Source: an uncultured Verrucomicrobiota bacterium
GTDB taxonomy: Bacteria > Verrucomicrobiota > Kiritimatiellia > RFP12 > UBA1067
Direction of reading: 5' to 3'
DNA: 45,837 nt
Assembly (NCBI GenBank): GCA_946610035.1
Contig: CAMOCC010000015.1
Location: forward strand, 1 to 45,837
Shown here: positions 9,101 to 17,343 of the stretch, piece after piece
How positions within the stretch are numbered: position 1 is the stretch's first letter
Layout of the letters: the number at the start of each line of letters is the position of its first letter
Program-made: the position numbers and the translations under genes
Notes under the pieces: model-generated
What the model saw: only the letters and a program-made list of their open reading frames with translations
Databases searched by the model: none
What the model was told of the DNA's origin: nothing

Positions 9101-10050
9101 AGCTGATCCTCGCGCCGCTTGCCGACTATACGGACGCTCCGTTCCGCCGGCTCTGCCGCGAATGCGGGGCCGACTTCGCCTACACCGAGATGGTCTCCGC
9201 CGCCGCGCTCGCCTACGGACACAACCCGACGCGCCACCTCCTCGAACGCATGGACGGGGAAGGCCCGGTAGGCTGCCAGGTGTTCGGCGCGAGCGAAGGC
9301 GACCTCGCTGTCGCCGCGCGCGTGGTGACGGGAAGGGGATTCGCTGAGCTCAACCTCAATGCGGGCTGTCCGATGCCGAACGTCACTCGGTGCGGCGCGG
9401 GGGCGAAGCTGGTGGGGGATCCCGCCAAGATCGGGCGGCTCATCAAGGTCCTCAAGGAGAACACCGACCTCCCCGTCACACTGAAGACGCGCATAGGGCC
9501 GAGGCCCGGGACGGATACCATTTTCGAGATCGTCGACGCCGCCGTAGGCGCCGGTGCCGCGGGGATAGCGGTCCATGCGCGCTACACCAGCCAGATGCAC
9601 GGCGGGCCGGTCCACCTCGACACGCTCGCCGAGGTCGTCCGCAGGTCGCCCGTCCCCGTTGTCGGCAACGGCGGCGTCCGCACGAAGGCGGACCTCGCGG
9701 CGATGTCCGAAACGGGCGTCGCGGGCGTCATGATCGGACGCGGCGCGATGGGGAATCCATGCATCTTCAACGATTTGAAGGGCGTGTACGACGGCGAGGG
9801 CGCGCAGGAGCGGCCCTCCGGGCCGGTGCTCTGCAACCGCCACCTCGAATACATGCTCGAATTCAGGGAGCTGCTTGTGCGGAAGTTCCCCGACGACCAT
9901 GTTCCGTCCGTGGACGGCTACGCGTCCGTCAAGATGCACACTCACCTCTTCCGCTACTTCAGCGGACGCCCCGGCGCGGCGGCGCTGCGAGCGCGGCTCA
10001 ACTCCGTCCGGACGCTCGCCGAGATCAGGGAGATAATAAAGACGATTTGA
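9097..10050 (+). CDS. dus: tRNA-dihydrouridine synthase
   Basis: FMN-dependent reduction of uridines in the tRNA D-loop. The 317-residue TIM barrel starts with LAPLADYTDAPFR and has the catalytic motif N88-A-G-C91-PMPNVTRCGAGAKL, in which the Cys is the proton donor. It also has the FMN-phosphate motifs PVVGNGGVRT and GVMIGRGAMGNP, plus a C-terminal helical domain. Length and motifs fit the DusB/DusA-type superfamily; the subtype cannot be fixed by eye. It is coupled to the TPR gene by ATGA and followed 13 nt later by the RlmI-like gene. Confidence 0.92.
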   Translation: MKLILAPLADYTDAPFRRLCRECGADFAYTEMVSAAALAYGHNPTRHLLERMDGEGPVGCQVFGASEGDLAVAARVVTGRGFAELNLNAGCPMPNVTRCGAGAKLVGDPAKIGRLIKVLKENTDLPVTLKTRIGPRPGTDTIFEIVDAAVGAGAAGIAVHARYTSQMHGGPVHLDTLAEVVRRSPVPVVGNGGVRTKADLAAMSETGVAGVMIGRGAMGNPCIFNDLKGVYDGEGAQERPSGPVLCNRHLEYMLEFRELLVRKFPDDHVPSVDGYASVKMHTHLFRYFSGRPGAAALRARLNSVRTLAEIREIIKTI

Positions 10051-10063
10051 AGGAGGGACGACG

Positions 10064-11284
10064 ATGACGTCCGAAAGCGAAATGAAAACAGTCTTCCTCG
10101 TCAAGGGACGCGACAAGAGCGTCATGAGGCGGCATCCGTGGATATTCTCGGGCGCAGTAGACGCGGCGAAGAGCGACGCAGCGAAGGCGGGCGAAATCGT
10201 CCGCATCGCCGCCGCCGACGGGACGACGCTTGGCTGGGGCGCGTTCTCGCCTGAATCCCAGATTCGCGTGAGGGTCGTGTCGCTGGACGCGGCGAACGCG
10301 CCCGGCGGGGGATTCGTCGAGGAGCGCGTCGCCAAGTCCGTCGCAAGGCGCGCCGACCTCCTCGCATCGGGGCGGACGGACGCGGTGAGGCTCGTCAATG
10401 CGGAGTCGGACGGACTCCCCGGCGTCGTGGCCGATTCATACGCCGGCCATGTCGTATGCCAGTTCACGTCCGCCTTCGCCGAATCGCGCCGGGACGAGAT
10501 CGCCGCATCTCTCATGAAGTGCGCGAAGGGGACGAAGGGCGTGAGCGCGCGCTCGGATGTGGACGTACGCGCGAAGGAGGGGCTTCCCGTCGGCGGCTTC
10601 GAGACGATCGCCGGGGAGGAGCCGCCGGAGCTCATCGAGATCTCGGAGGGCCCGGTGAGGCTTCTCGTCGACCCTAGGCGTGGCCACAAGACGGGCTTCT
10701 ACCTCGACCAGCGCGAGGCGCGCGCCGCCGTCGGGGCGCTGGCGAAGGGACGGAGCGTGCTCAACTGCTTCTCGTACACGGGGGGATTTGGACTCCACGC
10801 GCTCGCCGGCGGGGCGGCGCATGTCACGCAGGTCGACATCTCGCACGACGCCGTGGAGCTTGCGAGGCGGAACGCCGAACTCAATTTCGCCGACCGCGCC
10901 GGACGCGACATGGATTTCGTCGAGGCGGACGTCTTCAAGTACCTTCGCACATGCCGCGATTCGGGGCGCAAGTTCGACCTCATAGTGCTCGATCCGCCCA
11001 AGTTCGCGGAGACGAGGTCTCAGGTCATGAAGGCCGCGAGGGGGTACAAGGACATAAACCTCCTTGCGATGAAGCTGCTCGCCCCGGACGGGGTGCTTGC
11101 GACGTTCTCGTGCTCGGGCGCCATGACGTCCGAGCTCTTCGACAAGATCCTCGCCGAGGCGGCGGAGGACGCCGGGCGCGACTTCCAGATCGTCGCCCGC
11201 ACGCGCCAGGCGTCCGACCACCCCGTCGCCCTCTCCTTCCCCGAGGGCCTCTACCTCAAGGGTCTGATCCTCCGCTGTTCATAG
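10064..11284 (+). CDS. rlmI: RlmI-like 23S rRNA (cytosine-C5) methyltransferase
   Basis: SAM-dependent class I methyltransferase with an N-terminal PUA domain (about 8-85; starts KTVFLVKGRDKSVMRRHPWIFSGAV), a linker domain, and a Rossmann domain with the SAM motif VLNCFSYTGGFGLHAL and the catalytic-loop motif LDPPKFAE. The late FSCSGAM region carries the cysteine expected for m5C chemistry. At 406 residues it is the normal length of the RlmI/YccW family. AGGAGG at 10051-10056 sits 7 nt before the ATG and directly after the dus stop, so it is expressed with dus. Target nucleotide (C1962-equivalent) is inferred from the family. Confidence 0.9.
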   Translation: MTSESEMKTVFLVKGRDKSVMRRHPWIFSGAVDAAKSDAAKAGEIVRIAAADGTTLGWGAFSPESQIRVRVVSLDAANAPGGGFVEERVAKSVARRADLLASGRTDAVRLVNAESDGLPGVVADSYAGHVVCQFTSAFAESRRDEIAASLMKCAKGTKGVSARSDVDVRAKEGLPVGGFETIAGEEPPELIEISEGPVRLLVDPRRGHKTGFYLDQREARAAVGALAKGRSVLNCFSYTGGFGLHALAGGAAHVTQVDISHDAVELARRNAELNFADRAGRDMDFVEADVFKYLRTCRDSGRKFDLIVLDPPKFAETRSQVMKAARGYKDINLLAMKLLAPDGVLATFSCSGAMTSELFDKILAEAAEDAGRDFQIVARTRQASDHPVALSFPEGLYLKGLILRCS

Positions 11285-11340
11285 ATTCGCTTGCGGCTGT
11301 AATTCCGGTGAACTTACCGTAGCCAGGGGCGGTTGGGATA

Positions 11341-11349
11341 TGATATAAT
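11341..11349 (+). promoter_or_regulatory. Extended -10 promoter of the exchanger-cmk operon
   Basis: TGA-TATAAT; the ATG at 11360 is 10 nt after the last T, giving a leader of only about 4 nt. Confidence 0.6.
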
Positions 11350-11359
11350 ATCCGCCAAT

Positions 11360-12367
11360 ATGTATTCGGACATTTCACTCTGGCTCTCCATCGCGTTCAT
11401 CCTGGGCGGGTTGGCGGCGTTGGCGTGGTCGAGCGACTTCTTCGTCGCCGGCGCGGCTTCGCTCGCGCGCTTCCTGGGCATATCGCCCTTCGTCATCGGA
11501 ATGGTGGTGATCGGCTTCGGGACAAGTGCGCCCGAGCTCTGCGTAAGCGCGCTTTCCGGCTTGGCCGGCCACTCGAACCTCTCGCTCGGCAACGCATACG
11601 GGAGCTGCATATTCAACATCGTCGTCATCCTCGGCGTGGCCGCGCTCATACGTCCGCTCGTCGTCAAGCCGACCATCGCGTGGATTGCCGCGCCGATGCT
11701 TGTCGGCATAACGTTGCTCTCCTACTTCCTCCAGAGGGACGGAGTCTGCTCGCGCATGGAGTCCGCATCCCTCCTCGTCCTCTTCGCCGTCCTCATGCCC
11801 CTCTACTGCTGGTTCGACCAGAAGGGGAGTCCCGGCGCCGCGGAGGAACCCGATGCGTCCGCCGCGCCCCGCCGGTCCGTCGCCGTCGCCCTCGTGAAGA
11901 CGCTTGTCGGCCTCGCAGTCCTCGTCGCCTCGTCCCACATCCTCGTATGGGGGAGCGTGGACCTCGCGAAGGCGCTGGGCGTAAGCGACCTCCTCATCGG
12001 GCTTACGATAGTCGCCGCCGGCACGTCCCTCCCGGAGCTTGCGAGCGCCGTGGCGTCGGCCCGCCGCGGCGAGAACGAGTTCGTCCTCGGGAACATCGTC
12101 GGTTCCAACCTCTTCAACACGCTCGCCGTCGTCGGCATCGCGGGCGCGATATGCCCCATACGCGACTTCTCGCCCTACATCCTCACGCGCGACCTGCCGC
12201 TCATGGGCCTTGCGTCGGCATCGATACTTCTCTTTGGCGCAAACAAGCGCAAACCGCGCGAGAACGGGTCCGTCAGCCGCATCGAGGGCCTTGTGTGGAT
12301 CGTCGTTTTCATCGCCTATTCGGCGCTCATGCTTTATCAGGAGACTCACAACCAATGTCCAGAGTAA
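11360..12367 (+). CDS. CaCA-family calcium/sodium antiporter
   Basis: Membrane cation exchanger, about ten hydrophobic segments in 335 residues. Both alpha repeats are clear: GFGTSAPELCVSALSG with LGNAYGSCIFNI, and AAGTSLPELASAVAS with LGNIVGSNLFNT. These provide the ion-coordinating acidic and polar residues. A loop rich in A, P and D separates the two halves (about 150-175). It resembles YrbG-type exchangers; the ions moved (Ca2+/Na+ or H+) are inferred from family. The ATG at 11360 gives the first membrane segment at the N-terminus and lies next to the -10 element. Its 3' end overlaps cmk by 13 nt. Confidence 0.88.
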   Translation: MYSDISLWLSIAFILGGLAALAWSSDFFVAGAASLARFLGISPFVIGMVVIGFGTSAPELCVSALSGLAGHSNLSLGNAYGSCIFNIVVILGVAALIRPLVVKPTIAWIAAPMLVGITLLSYFLQRDGVCSRMESASLLVLFAVLMPLYCWFDQKGSPGAAEEPDASAAPRRSVAVALVKTLVGLAVLVASSHILVWGSVDLAKALGVSDLLIGLTIVAAGTSLPELASAVASARRGENEFVLGNIVGSNLFNTLAVVGIAGAICPIRDFSPYILTRDLPLMGLASASILLFGANKRKPRENGSVSRIEGLVWIVVFIAYSALMLYQETHNQCPE

Positions 12368-13026
12368 TCGCAATCGACGGCCCAAGCGGGGCCGGCAAAT
12401 CGTCCGTCTCCCGTCTTGTCGGGAGGAAACTGGGATTCCTGCATGTCGACTCGGGGGCGCTGTACCGCATTATGACCTGGCGCTGCCTGGCGGAGGGGGT
12501 GGACACGACCGACTCCGTCAAGGTGTCCGAATTCGCCCGCAAGGTGGAGGTCGAGTGCCGCCCCGAGGACGGACGCATCGCGTACTACGTAAACGGCGAG
12601 GCGCCTGGCGACAGGATCCGCAAGCCCGAGATAAACGCCCACGCCTCCGAGGTCGCGACGGTGAAGGAGGTCAGGGACCGCATCACGGCGATCCTGCGCG
12701 GCATGACCGTCTACGGCGACCTCGTCGTGGAGGGGCGGGACATAACGACGGCGGTCTTCCCCGATTCGCCCGCGAGGTTCTACCTCACGGCTTCCGCCGA
12801 GGCGCGCGCAAGGCGCCGTCAGAAGGAGGAGGTCGAGAAGGGCATCGCGAACCAGAGCGCCGAGGCGGTGAAGGCGTCGCTTCTCGCGAGGGACGCGATA
12901 GACTCCACACGCCAGTACGCGCCGCTGAGGAAGGCGGACGGCGCATTGGAGATCGACTCCAGCGACCTCACGCTTGACCAGGTCGTGGAAACGGTCCTTT
13001 CGGCACTGCCGGCGGACTGGAAATGA
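12355..13026 (+). CDS. cmk: Cytidylate kinase
   Basis: Phosphorylates CMP/dCMP with ATP in pyrimidine salvage and nucleotide supply. The 223-residue protein has the P-loop IDGPSGAGKSS (about 7-17), VDSGALYRIMT, VVEGRDITTAVFPD and the lid/base-binding segment ARRRQKEE, with DAIDSTRQYAPLRKADGA near the end, all as in bacterial Cmk. The ATG at 12355 gives the standard MxxVIAIDGP N-terminus, inside the 3' end of the exchanger gene, so the two genes are coupled. In many bacteria cmk precedes rpsA, but here it is followed by an ABC permease gene. Confidence 0.95.
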   Translation: MSRVIAIDGPSGAGKSSVSRLVGRKLGFLHVDSGALYRIMTWRCLAEGVDTTDSVKVSEFARKVEVECRPEDGRIAYYVNGEAPGDRIRKPEINAHASEVATVKEVRDRITAILRGMTVYGDLVVEGRDITTAVFPDSPARFYLTASAEARARRRQKEEVEKGIANQSAEAVKASLLARDAIDSTRQYAPLRKADGALEIDSSDLTLDQVVETVLSALPADWK

Positions 13027-13039
13027 GGGCCCGGGCCAA

Positions 13040-13891
13040 GTGAAGCTGTCCGTCAAGCTCTGCCTCGTCGCGCTTGCCCTCTATGCCGGGGCGGCGCTCT
13101 TCGGCGAAGTCCAGTACCGGGTCGCGCAGGCTAGGGACGTAACCGCGGTGTACAACACCGTGAGCCTCGACGCGCGCTACCTGCCGCCTATGGCGAAGGC
13201 GGCGGACGGGACGAGGTACATCCTCGGGACGGACAACCTCGGCAGGTCCGTGGCCCTGCGGCTCGTCCAGGGCGCCAGGATCGCCTTCCACGTCGGCATA
13301 GTGACGTCGTTGATAGCGATTCCGCTGGGCGTCGTCCTCGGGCTCCTTGGAGGATACTTCGGCGGCAAGGTGGACTCCCTTGTCGTGTGGCTGTGCGCGA
13401 CGGTCGCGTCCATGCCGGGGCTTCTCTTCATCCTGGCCATATCGCTTGTCGTCGGACAGGGCCTTCTCGGCATATACCTCGGCATAGGCTTCACCACGTG
13501 GGTGGGGGTATGCCGCACAATCCGCGCCGAGGTCATGAAGCACGCTAACAGGGCGTACGTGCATGCGGCGAAGACCCTTGGATACTCGCATCTTCGCATA
13601 ATGTTCCGCCACATCCTCCCCAACGTGGCGCATGTGATCCTCATCCAGTTCTCGATCCGATTCCCGTCCGCCGTCTCGACGGAGGTCTTCATCTCCTTCC
13701 TGGGCATAGGCGTTCAGGGCGAGCCGAGCTGGGGGGTGATGATAAACAACGCCCGCATGCGCCTCTGGCAGGGGGTGTGGTGGGAGATGACGTTCACGAC
13801 AATCGCGATCTTCGTCCTCGTGCTCGTCTTCAACCACCTGGCGGACTACCTCCGCGACCGCCTCGACCCCGCCCTCCGCTGCGAGCGGTGA
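13040..13891 (+). CDS. DppC/OppC-type ABC transporter permease
   Basis: Inner-membrane subunit of a peptide/nickel-type ABC importer. It has an N-terminal membrane segment, then the DppC landmarks YILGTDNLGRSVALRLVQGAR, LGLLGGYFGGKVDSLV, and the EAA loop AAKTLGYSHLRIMFRHILPN, ending in GVQGEPSWGVMINNAR and a last membrane span. The start is probably GTG at 13040; upstream in-frame codons would shadow cmk. No partner permease, ATPase or binding protein is in the window, so the rest of the transporter must lie elsewhere or the permease is orphaned. Confidence 0.82.
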   Translation: MKLSVKLCLVALALYAGAALFGEVQYRVAQARDVTAVYNTVSLDARYLPPMAKAADGTRYILGTDNLGRSVALRLVQGARIAFHVGIVTSLIAIPLGVVLGLLGGYFGGKVDSLVVWLCATVASMPGLLFILAISLVVGQGLLGIYLGIGFTTWVGVCRTIRAEVMKHANRAYVHAAKTLGYSHLRIMFRHILPNVAHVILIQFSIRFPSAVSTEVFISFLGIGVQGEPSWGVMINNARMRLWQGVWWEMTFTTIAIFVLVLVFNHLADYLRDRLDPALRCER

Positions 13892-13894
13892 TCA

Positions 13895-13988
13895 TTAGGG
13901 TCGGTTAGGGTCGAGTAGGGTCGAGTAGGGTCGAGGCTCTAAGCCTTTAAGACCCTAAATGACTCTAAAAGACCCTAACCGACCCTAA
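13895..13988. repeat. Cruciform-forming array of 10-bp repeats
   Basis: Four 10-bp units TAGGGTCG(G/A)(T/G) on the left (13896-13935) and four GAC(C/T)CTAA(A/C)(T/A/C) units on the right (about 13951-13990). The outer arms TTAGGGTCGGTTAGGGTC (13895-13912) and GACCCTAACCGACCCTAA (13971-13988) are perfect reverse complements. It lies between the permease stop and the fumarase promoter and may end transcription of the upstream operon, although no T-run follows. Confidence 0.85.
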
Positions 13989-14022
13989 AACCCCCTATCC
14001 CTTTGCGGGGCAAACGGAATTT

Positions 14023-14031
14023 TGGTAAAAT
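14023..14031 (+). promoter_or_regulatory. Extended -10 promoter of the fumarase operon
   Basis: TGG-TAAAAT; the ATG at 14038 is 6 nt after the last T, about where transcription should begin, so the mRNA is probably leaderless. Confidence 0.6.
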
Positions 14032-14037
14032 ATTCGC

Positions 14038-14898
14038 ATGGAAATGCAATCAGGCACAGACAATGATGTCGAAAGACTGACCGAACTCATAAGGGATGCG
14101 AGCTCGTCGCTCCCCGACGACGTGGAGCGTGCGCTGAACGAGGCGCTTCTCAGGGAGGAGGATGGATCGTCCGCCGCCGTCGTGCTTAGGACGATCCTCG
14201 ACAACTGCGCACTCGCGCGCAGGCAGGGGACTCCCCTCTGCCAGGATACGGGCACCCTCACGTTCTTCGTCGACACGGACCTCCGCCGGCGCATCACGCC
14301 CGAGGTGCTGAAGTCCGCCGTCGCGCGCGCCACGGAGCGCGGATGCCTGAGGAAGAACTGCATAGACTCCGTCGACGGACGCTCCTACGACGACAACTGC
14401 GCCGAGGGCGCGCCCGTCGTCCACTACGTGGAGCGCGGCGAGCCGACGGTCACCCTCGTCATGAAGGGCGGCGGGTCGGAGAACATGTCGCGCCAGTATT
14501 CCCTGCCGGACGCCTCGCTCGGCGCGGGGCGCGACCTCAAGGGGGTGCGCAGGTGCATTCTCGACGCCGTGCAGAAGACGCAGGGCTACGGATGCGCGCC
14601 GGGAATCCTCGGCGTGTGCATAGGCGGGGACCGGGCGACGGGGTTCGAGGTCGCCAAGGAACAGCTGCTGCGTCCGCTCGACGAACAGCCGGCGGACGGC
14701 GATGCGGCGCTCGCGAAGCTGGAGAGGACCATCCTCGAGGAGGCGAACACGCTCGGGATAGGTCCCATGGGACTCGGCGGACGGACCACCCTCCTCGGCG
14801 TGAAGATCGCCTCTCGTCCGCGCGTCCCGGCGAGCTTCTTCGTGACAGTCGCCTACATGTGCTGGGCGTGCCGGCGCAGGGAATGCAGATTTCAGTAG
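14038..14898 (+). CDS. Class I fumarate hydratase, alpha subunit
   Basis: Iron-sulfur hydratase subunit for fumarate/malate interconversion (or a close tartrate-dehydratase relative). The 286-residue protein has C68-QDTG, the catalytic-region KGGGSENMS (143-151), GYGC186APGILGVCIGGDR, and GIGPMGLGGRTTLLGVKI. C68, C186 and a Cys in the terminal YMCWACRRR are the likely [4Fe-4S] ligands. The beta subunit follows 33 nt downstream, giving the two-gene form common in anaerobes. Oxygen-sensitive class I fumarase fits an anaerobic lifestyle. The start is placed at the first ATG, just after the -10. Confidence 0.92.
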   Translation: MEMQSGTDNDVERLTELIRDASSSLPDDVERALNEALLREEDGSSAAVVLRTILDNCALARRQGTPLCQDTGTLTFFVDTDLRRRITPEVLKSAVARATERGCLRKNCIDSVDGRSYDDNCAEGAPVVHYVERGEPTVTLVMKGGGSENMSRQYSLPDASLGAGRDLKGVRRCILDAVQKTQGYGCAPGILGVCIGGDRATGFEVAKEQLLRPLDEQPADGDAALAKLERTILEEANTLGIGPMGLGGRTTLLGVKIASRPRVPASFFVTVAYMCWACRRRECRFQ

Positions 14899-14931
14899 TC
14901 GGTGACAAGGCAGGGAAACCGGGGGTTCAAG

Positions 14932-15504
14932 ATGGTGGAGTTGAGATATCCGTTCGACGAGGGGCAGGTCAGGGCGCTGAAGGCGGGCGACGCCGTCTCC
15001 ATAACCGGCGTGATACACACCGGACGCGACAAGTTCCACAAGTTCTTTGCGGACGGCAACAGGATAGACGTGGATTTCAGGGACGGGGCGCTATACCATT
15101 GCGGGCCCGTCGTGGTGAAGGAGGGCGGCGAATGGCGCGTAAAGGCCGCAGGGCCGACGACAAGCGTCCGCGAGAACCCCTACGAACCGGCTTTCATCGC
15201 CGCCTCGGGGGTGCGCCTCGTCATCGGCAAGGGCGGCATGGATTCGGCCACGCTTGCCGCGATGGAGCGGCACGGGGCCGTGTACATCCAGGCGGTCGGC
15301 GGCGCGGCGGCGCTTTCCGCGGCGTCCGTGAAGCGCGTCGCTGGCGTGGACTACCTGGAGGAGTTCGGCGCGGCGGAGGCGTGCTGGCACTTCGAGGTCG
15401 AGGGCTTTCGCGGCGTAGTGGCCATGGACTCGCACGGACGCAGCCTCTTCGCGGAGGTGGCCAGCTCCTCTGCGGCGCGCCTCGGAGAGCTTTTCGGGGC
15501 CTGA
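14932..15504 (+). CDS. Class I fumarate hydratase, beta subunit
   Basis: Second subunit of the two-part fumarase. The N-terminus MVELRYPFDEGQVRALKAGD and the family motifs GPTTSVRENPY and VIGKGGM are clear in 190 residues. ATG 14932 is chosen over an in-frame GTG at 14902 because it matches the usual N-terminus and has GGGGG at 14921-14925. The loop TGRDKFHKFF replaces the more common ARDAAHKR, a modest divergence. Works with the preceding alpha subunit; neighbours show no tartrate genes, so fumarase is favoured over tartrate dehydratase. Confidence 0.9.
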   Translation: MVELRYPFDEGQVRALKAGDAVSITGVIHTGRDKFHKFFADGNRIDVDFRDGALYHCGPVVVKEGGEWRVKAAGPTTSVRENPYEPAFIAASGVRLVIGKGGMDSATLAAMERHGAVYIQAVGGAAALSAASVKRVAGVDYLEEFGAAEACWHFEVEGFRGVVAMDSHGRSLFAEVASSSAARLGELFGA

Positions 15505-15517
15505 CGGGGGGGGCGGA

Positions 15518-16291
15518 ATGAAATCATGCGCAGCAGATATCGACGCGGAGCTCGAGGCCGAGCGCAGGCGGATGAAGACGGTCCTCGACCCGCTCGTCGC
15601 GCGGATACCGGAAATCGACTTCAGGTCGGGCGACCCCGCCGGCATAGTGGGCGAGTTCGAGGAGACGACCCCGTCCGCATCGCAGCTCGACCTGGAAATC
15701 GCGGCGCTTTTCGTCTCCATGATCTCGTGGGGGAACAGGAAGGCGATACGCTCCGCCGCCCGGAGGCTCGTCTTCGAGGAGATGGAATCCGAGCCTGCGC
15801 GCTACATACGCGAGGGCCGCTTCGAGGGAAGGGGGCGCGGCGTGTTCGCGAAGTGCGTGTACAGGACGCTCGACTTCGCGCATTTCCAGGCCGTATGCCG
15901 CAACCTCCGCAAGGCGCTCGATGGGAGGGCGACGATAGAGGAGCTCGTCTCCGGGAAAAGCGCCGAGGAGGCGCTGGATGTCCTTTGCGGGATCCTCGCC
16001 CCGGCGAACGTCGGCGCGCCGGGGAGGTGCCCGTGCAAGCGCATGTGCATGTTCATGCGCTGGATGACGCGCAGTGGCGCGCCGGACTTCGGACTGTGGC
16101 GGACGCGAAGCGAGGCGGACCTCCTGGCGGTGATGGACGTCCATGTGAACCGCCAGACGCAGTCCATGCGCCGGTGCAGGACGCCGTCGTGGAACGGATG
16201 CCTGGAGCTTACGGAAATCTTCCGCTCGTGGGATCCGGTCGATCCCCTCAAATACGACGTCGCGCTCATGATGCTGGCCGACTCCAAGTAG
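15518..16291 (+). CDS. TIGR02757/DUF2400 family protein
   Basis: Member of a conserved bacterial family of unknown function. The 257-residue protein has the family landmarks FVSMISWGNRKAI, APGRCPCKRMCMFMRWMTR, PDFGLWRT, MDVHVNRQ, LELTEIFRSWDPVDPLKYDVAL. The helical layout and conserved Lys/Asp recall HhH-GPD DNA glycosylases, which is a fold-level inference only. It starts 13 nt after the fumarase beta stop behind a G-rich Shine-Dalgarno and is probably cotranscribed with fumarase. Confidence 0.88.
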   Translation: MKSCAADIDAELEAERRRMKTVLDPLVARIPEIDFRSGDPAGIVGEFEETTPSASQLDLEIAALFVSMISWGNRKAIRSAARRLVFEEMESEPARYIREGRFEGRGRGVFAKCVYRTLDFAHFQAVCRNLRKALDGRATIEELVSGKSAEEALDVLCGILAPANVGAPGRCPCKRMCMFMRWMTRSGAPDFGLWRTRSEADLLAVMDVHVNRQTQSMRRCRTPSWNGCLELTEIFRSWDPVDPLKYDVALMMLADSK

Positions 16292-16355
16292 AACCCCTGC
16301 CGTAGAAGTTGGCCACATAGGCTCTCAAAGGGGTAGTGCGCGGCGCATACGGATG

Positions 16356-16364
16356 TGGTATAAT
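16356..16364 (+). promoter_or_regulatory. Extended -10 promoter of the CE6 esterase
   Basis: TGG-TATAAT with a 31-nt gap to the ATG and a strong AAGGAGG at 16384-16390. A weak, partly matching version of the glycan box (CTCAAAGGGGTAG) lies near 16324-16336, 22 bp upstream, but is too degenerate to call. Confidence 0.65.
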
Positions 16365-16395
16365 CACAGCGGTTTCGACGAAAAAGGAGGATTCC

Positions 16396-17343
16396 ATGAG
16401 GAGTGTTCACGTTTTCTTCGCGGCGGTGGCCGCTGCGGGTATGATGTTCGGCGCGTCCGCCGGGGATGCGGTCCCCAGGGACATGAAGCTGTTCCTTTGC
16501 GCGGGGCAGTCCAACATGGCGGGGCGCGGTTCGCTTGCCGAGCTCACCGAAGCCGAGAAGGCGCCTGTCAAGAACGTGTGGTTCCTCGATGCGAAGGGTG
16601 CCTGGCAGCCCGCCGTCGCGCCGATGCACGCGGAGGACTTCGGCGGACGGCAGGAGAAGTTCGGCGAGTGCGTCTCGCTCGCGTTCTTCTTCGCAAGGGA
16701 GTACGCCAAGGCCCATCCTGACGAGGTGGTGGGCATGGTTCCATGCGCGGTCGGCGGGACGTCGATCAGCCACTGGACGGGGCCTTCAAAGAACCATCCC
16801 GAGGGCATGGACTGCTACGCCTACGCCGCGAAGCGCATAGAGATCGCCAAGGCGAACGGAACGTTCGTCGGCATCCTCTGGCACCAAGGCGAGAGCGATT
16901 CCGCCACAAAGGGTCCGAAGGAGAACGGCAGGCGGACGTGGAAGGTGAAATACGACGCGAAGAAGTACAGGAGTTCGTTCGTCAAGGTGATGGAGGCGCT
17001 CCGCAAGGCGTGCGGGGACACGACGGGCTACCTGCCTGTTGTGGTCGCCGGCGAGCTCGGACCCTTCACGGGCGGCGCGGCGGAATACAACGCCGCCCTC
17101 GGGGACGTCGTAAAGAGCGTCCACAACTCGACGTTCGCGTCCTCCGCCGGAACGACTGGACAGCGCGACGAGCTCCACTTCACGACGGAGGACTGCCGCA
17201 CAATGGGCAGGCGATACTTCGAGGCGTACGAGAGGCAGTCCGATCCAAAGGTCCAGGCCGGGGTCAAGTCCAGTTTCTATGCAAAGGCGGCGGCATGGCC
17301 GAGGCGGCCTTGCCACACCGAACTAGTGGCTATGATAGGATGA
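16396..17343 (+). CDS. Secreted SASA-domain (CE6-type) carbohydrate acetylesterase
   Basis: Predicted SGNH-fold esterase removing acetyl groups from polysaccharides or sialic acids outside the cytoplasm. A signal peptide (1-22, MRSVHVFF...FGASA) precedes the SASA domain: GQSNM with nucleophile S39, the HQGESD motif (163-168) and the catalytic D258-E-L-H261. CE6 acetylxylan esterases and sialate O-acetylesterases share this pattern, so the substrate is open. The 315-residue length is normal, with a short basic C-terminal extension (about 290-315) unlike the family core. Its stop overlaps the start of the Nudix gene. Confidence 0.87.
   Translation: MRSVHVFFAAVAAAGMMFGASAGDAVPRDMKLFLCAGQSNMAGRGSLAELTEAEKAPVKNVWFLDAKGAWQPAVAPMHAEDFGGRQEKFGECVSLAFFFAREYAKAHPDEVVGMVPCAVGGTSISHWTGPSKNHPEGMDCYAYAAKRIEIAKANGTFVGILWHQGESDSATKGPKENGRRTWKVKYDAKKYRSSFVKVMEALRKACGDTTGYLPVVVAGELGPFTGGAAEYNAALGDVVKSVHNSTFASSAGTTGQRDELHFTTEDCRTMGRRYFEAYERQSDPKVQAGVKSSFYAKAAAWPRRPCHTELVAMIG
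17331..17336 (+). promoter_or_regulatory. Possible -10 element before the Nudix gene
   Basis: TATGAT lies 6 nt before an ATG (17343), the same geometry as other near-leaderless genes here, but it lacks the TGn extension. Confidence 0.3.

Noticed and set aside
13895-13988. TTAGGG-containing repeats considered as telomere-like ends
   Set aside because: The true period is 10 bp, not 6, the array is a closed inverted repeat within an ordinary intergenic gap, and genes continue on both sides.
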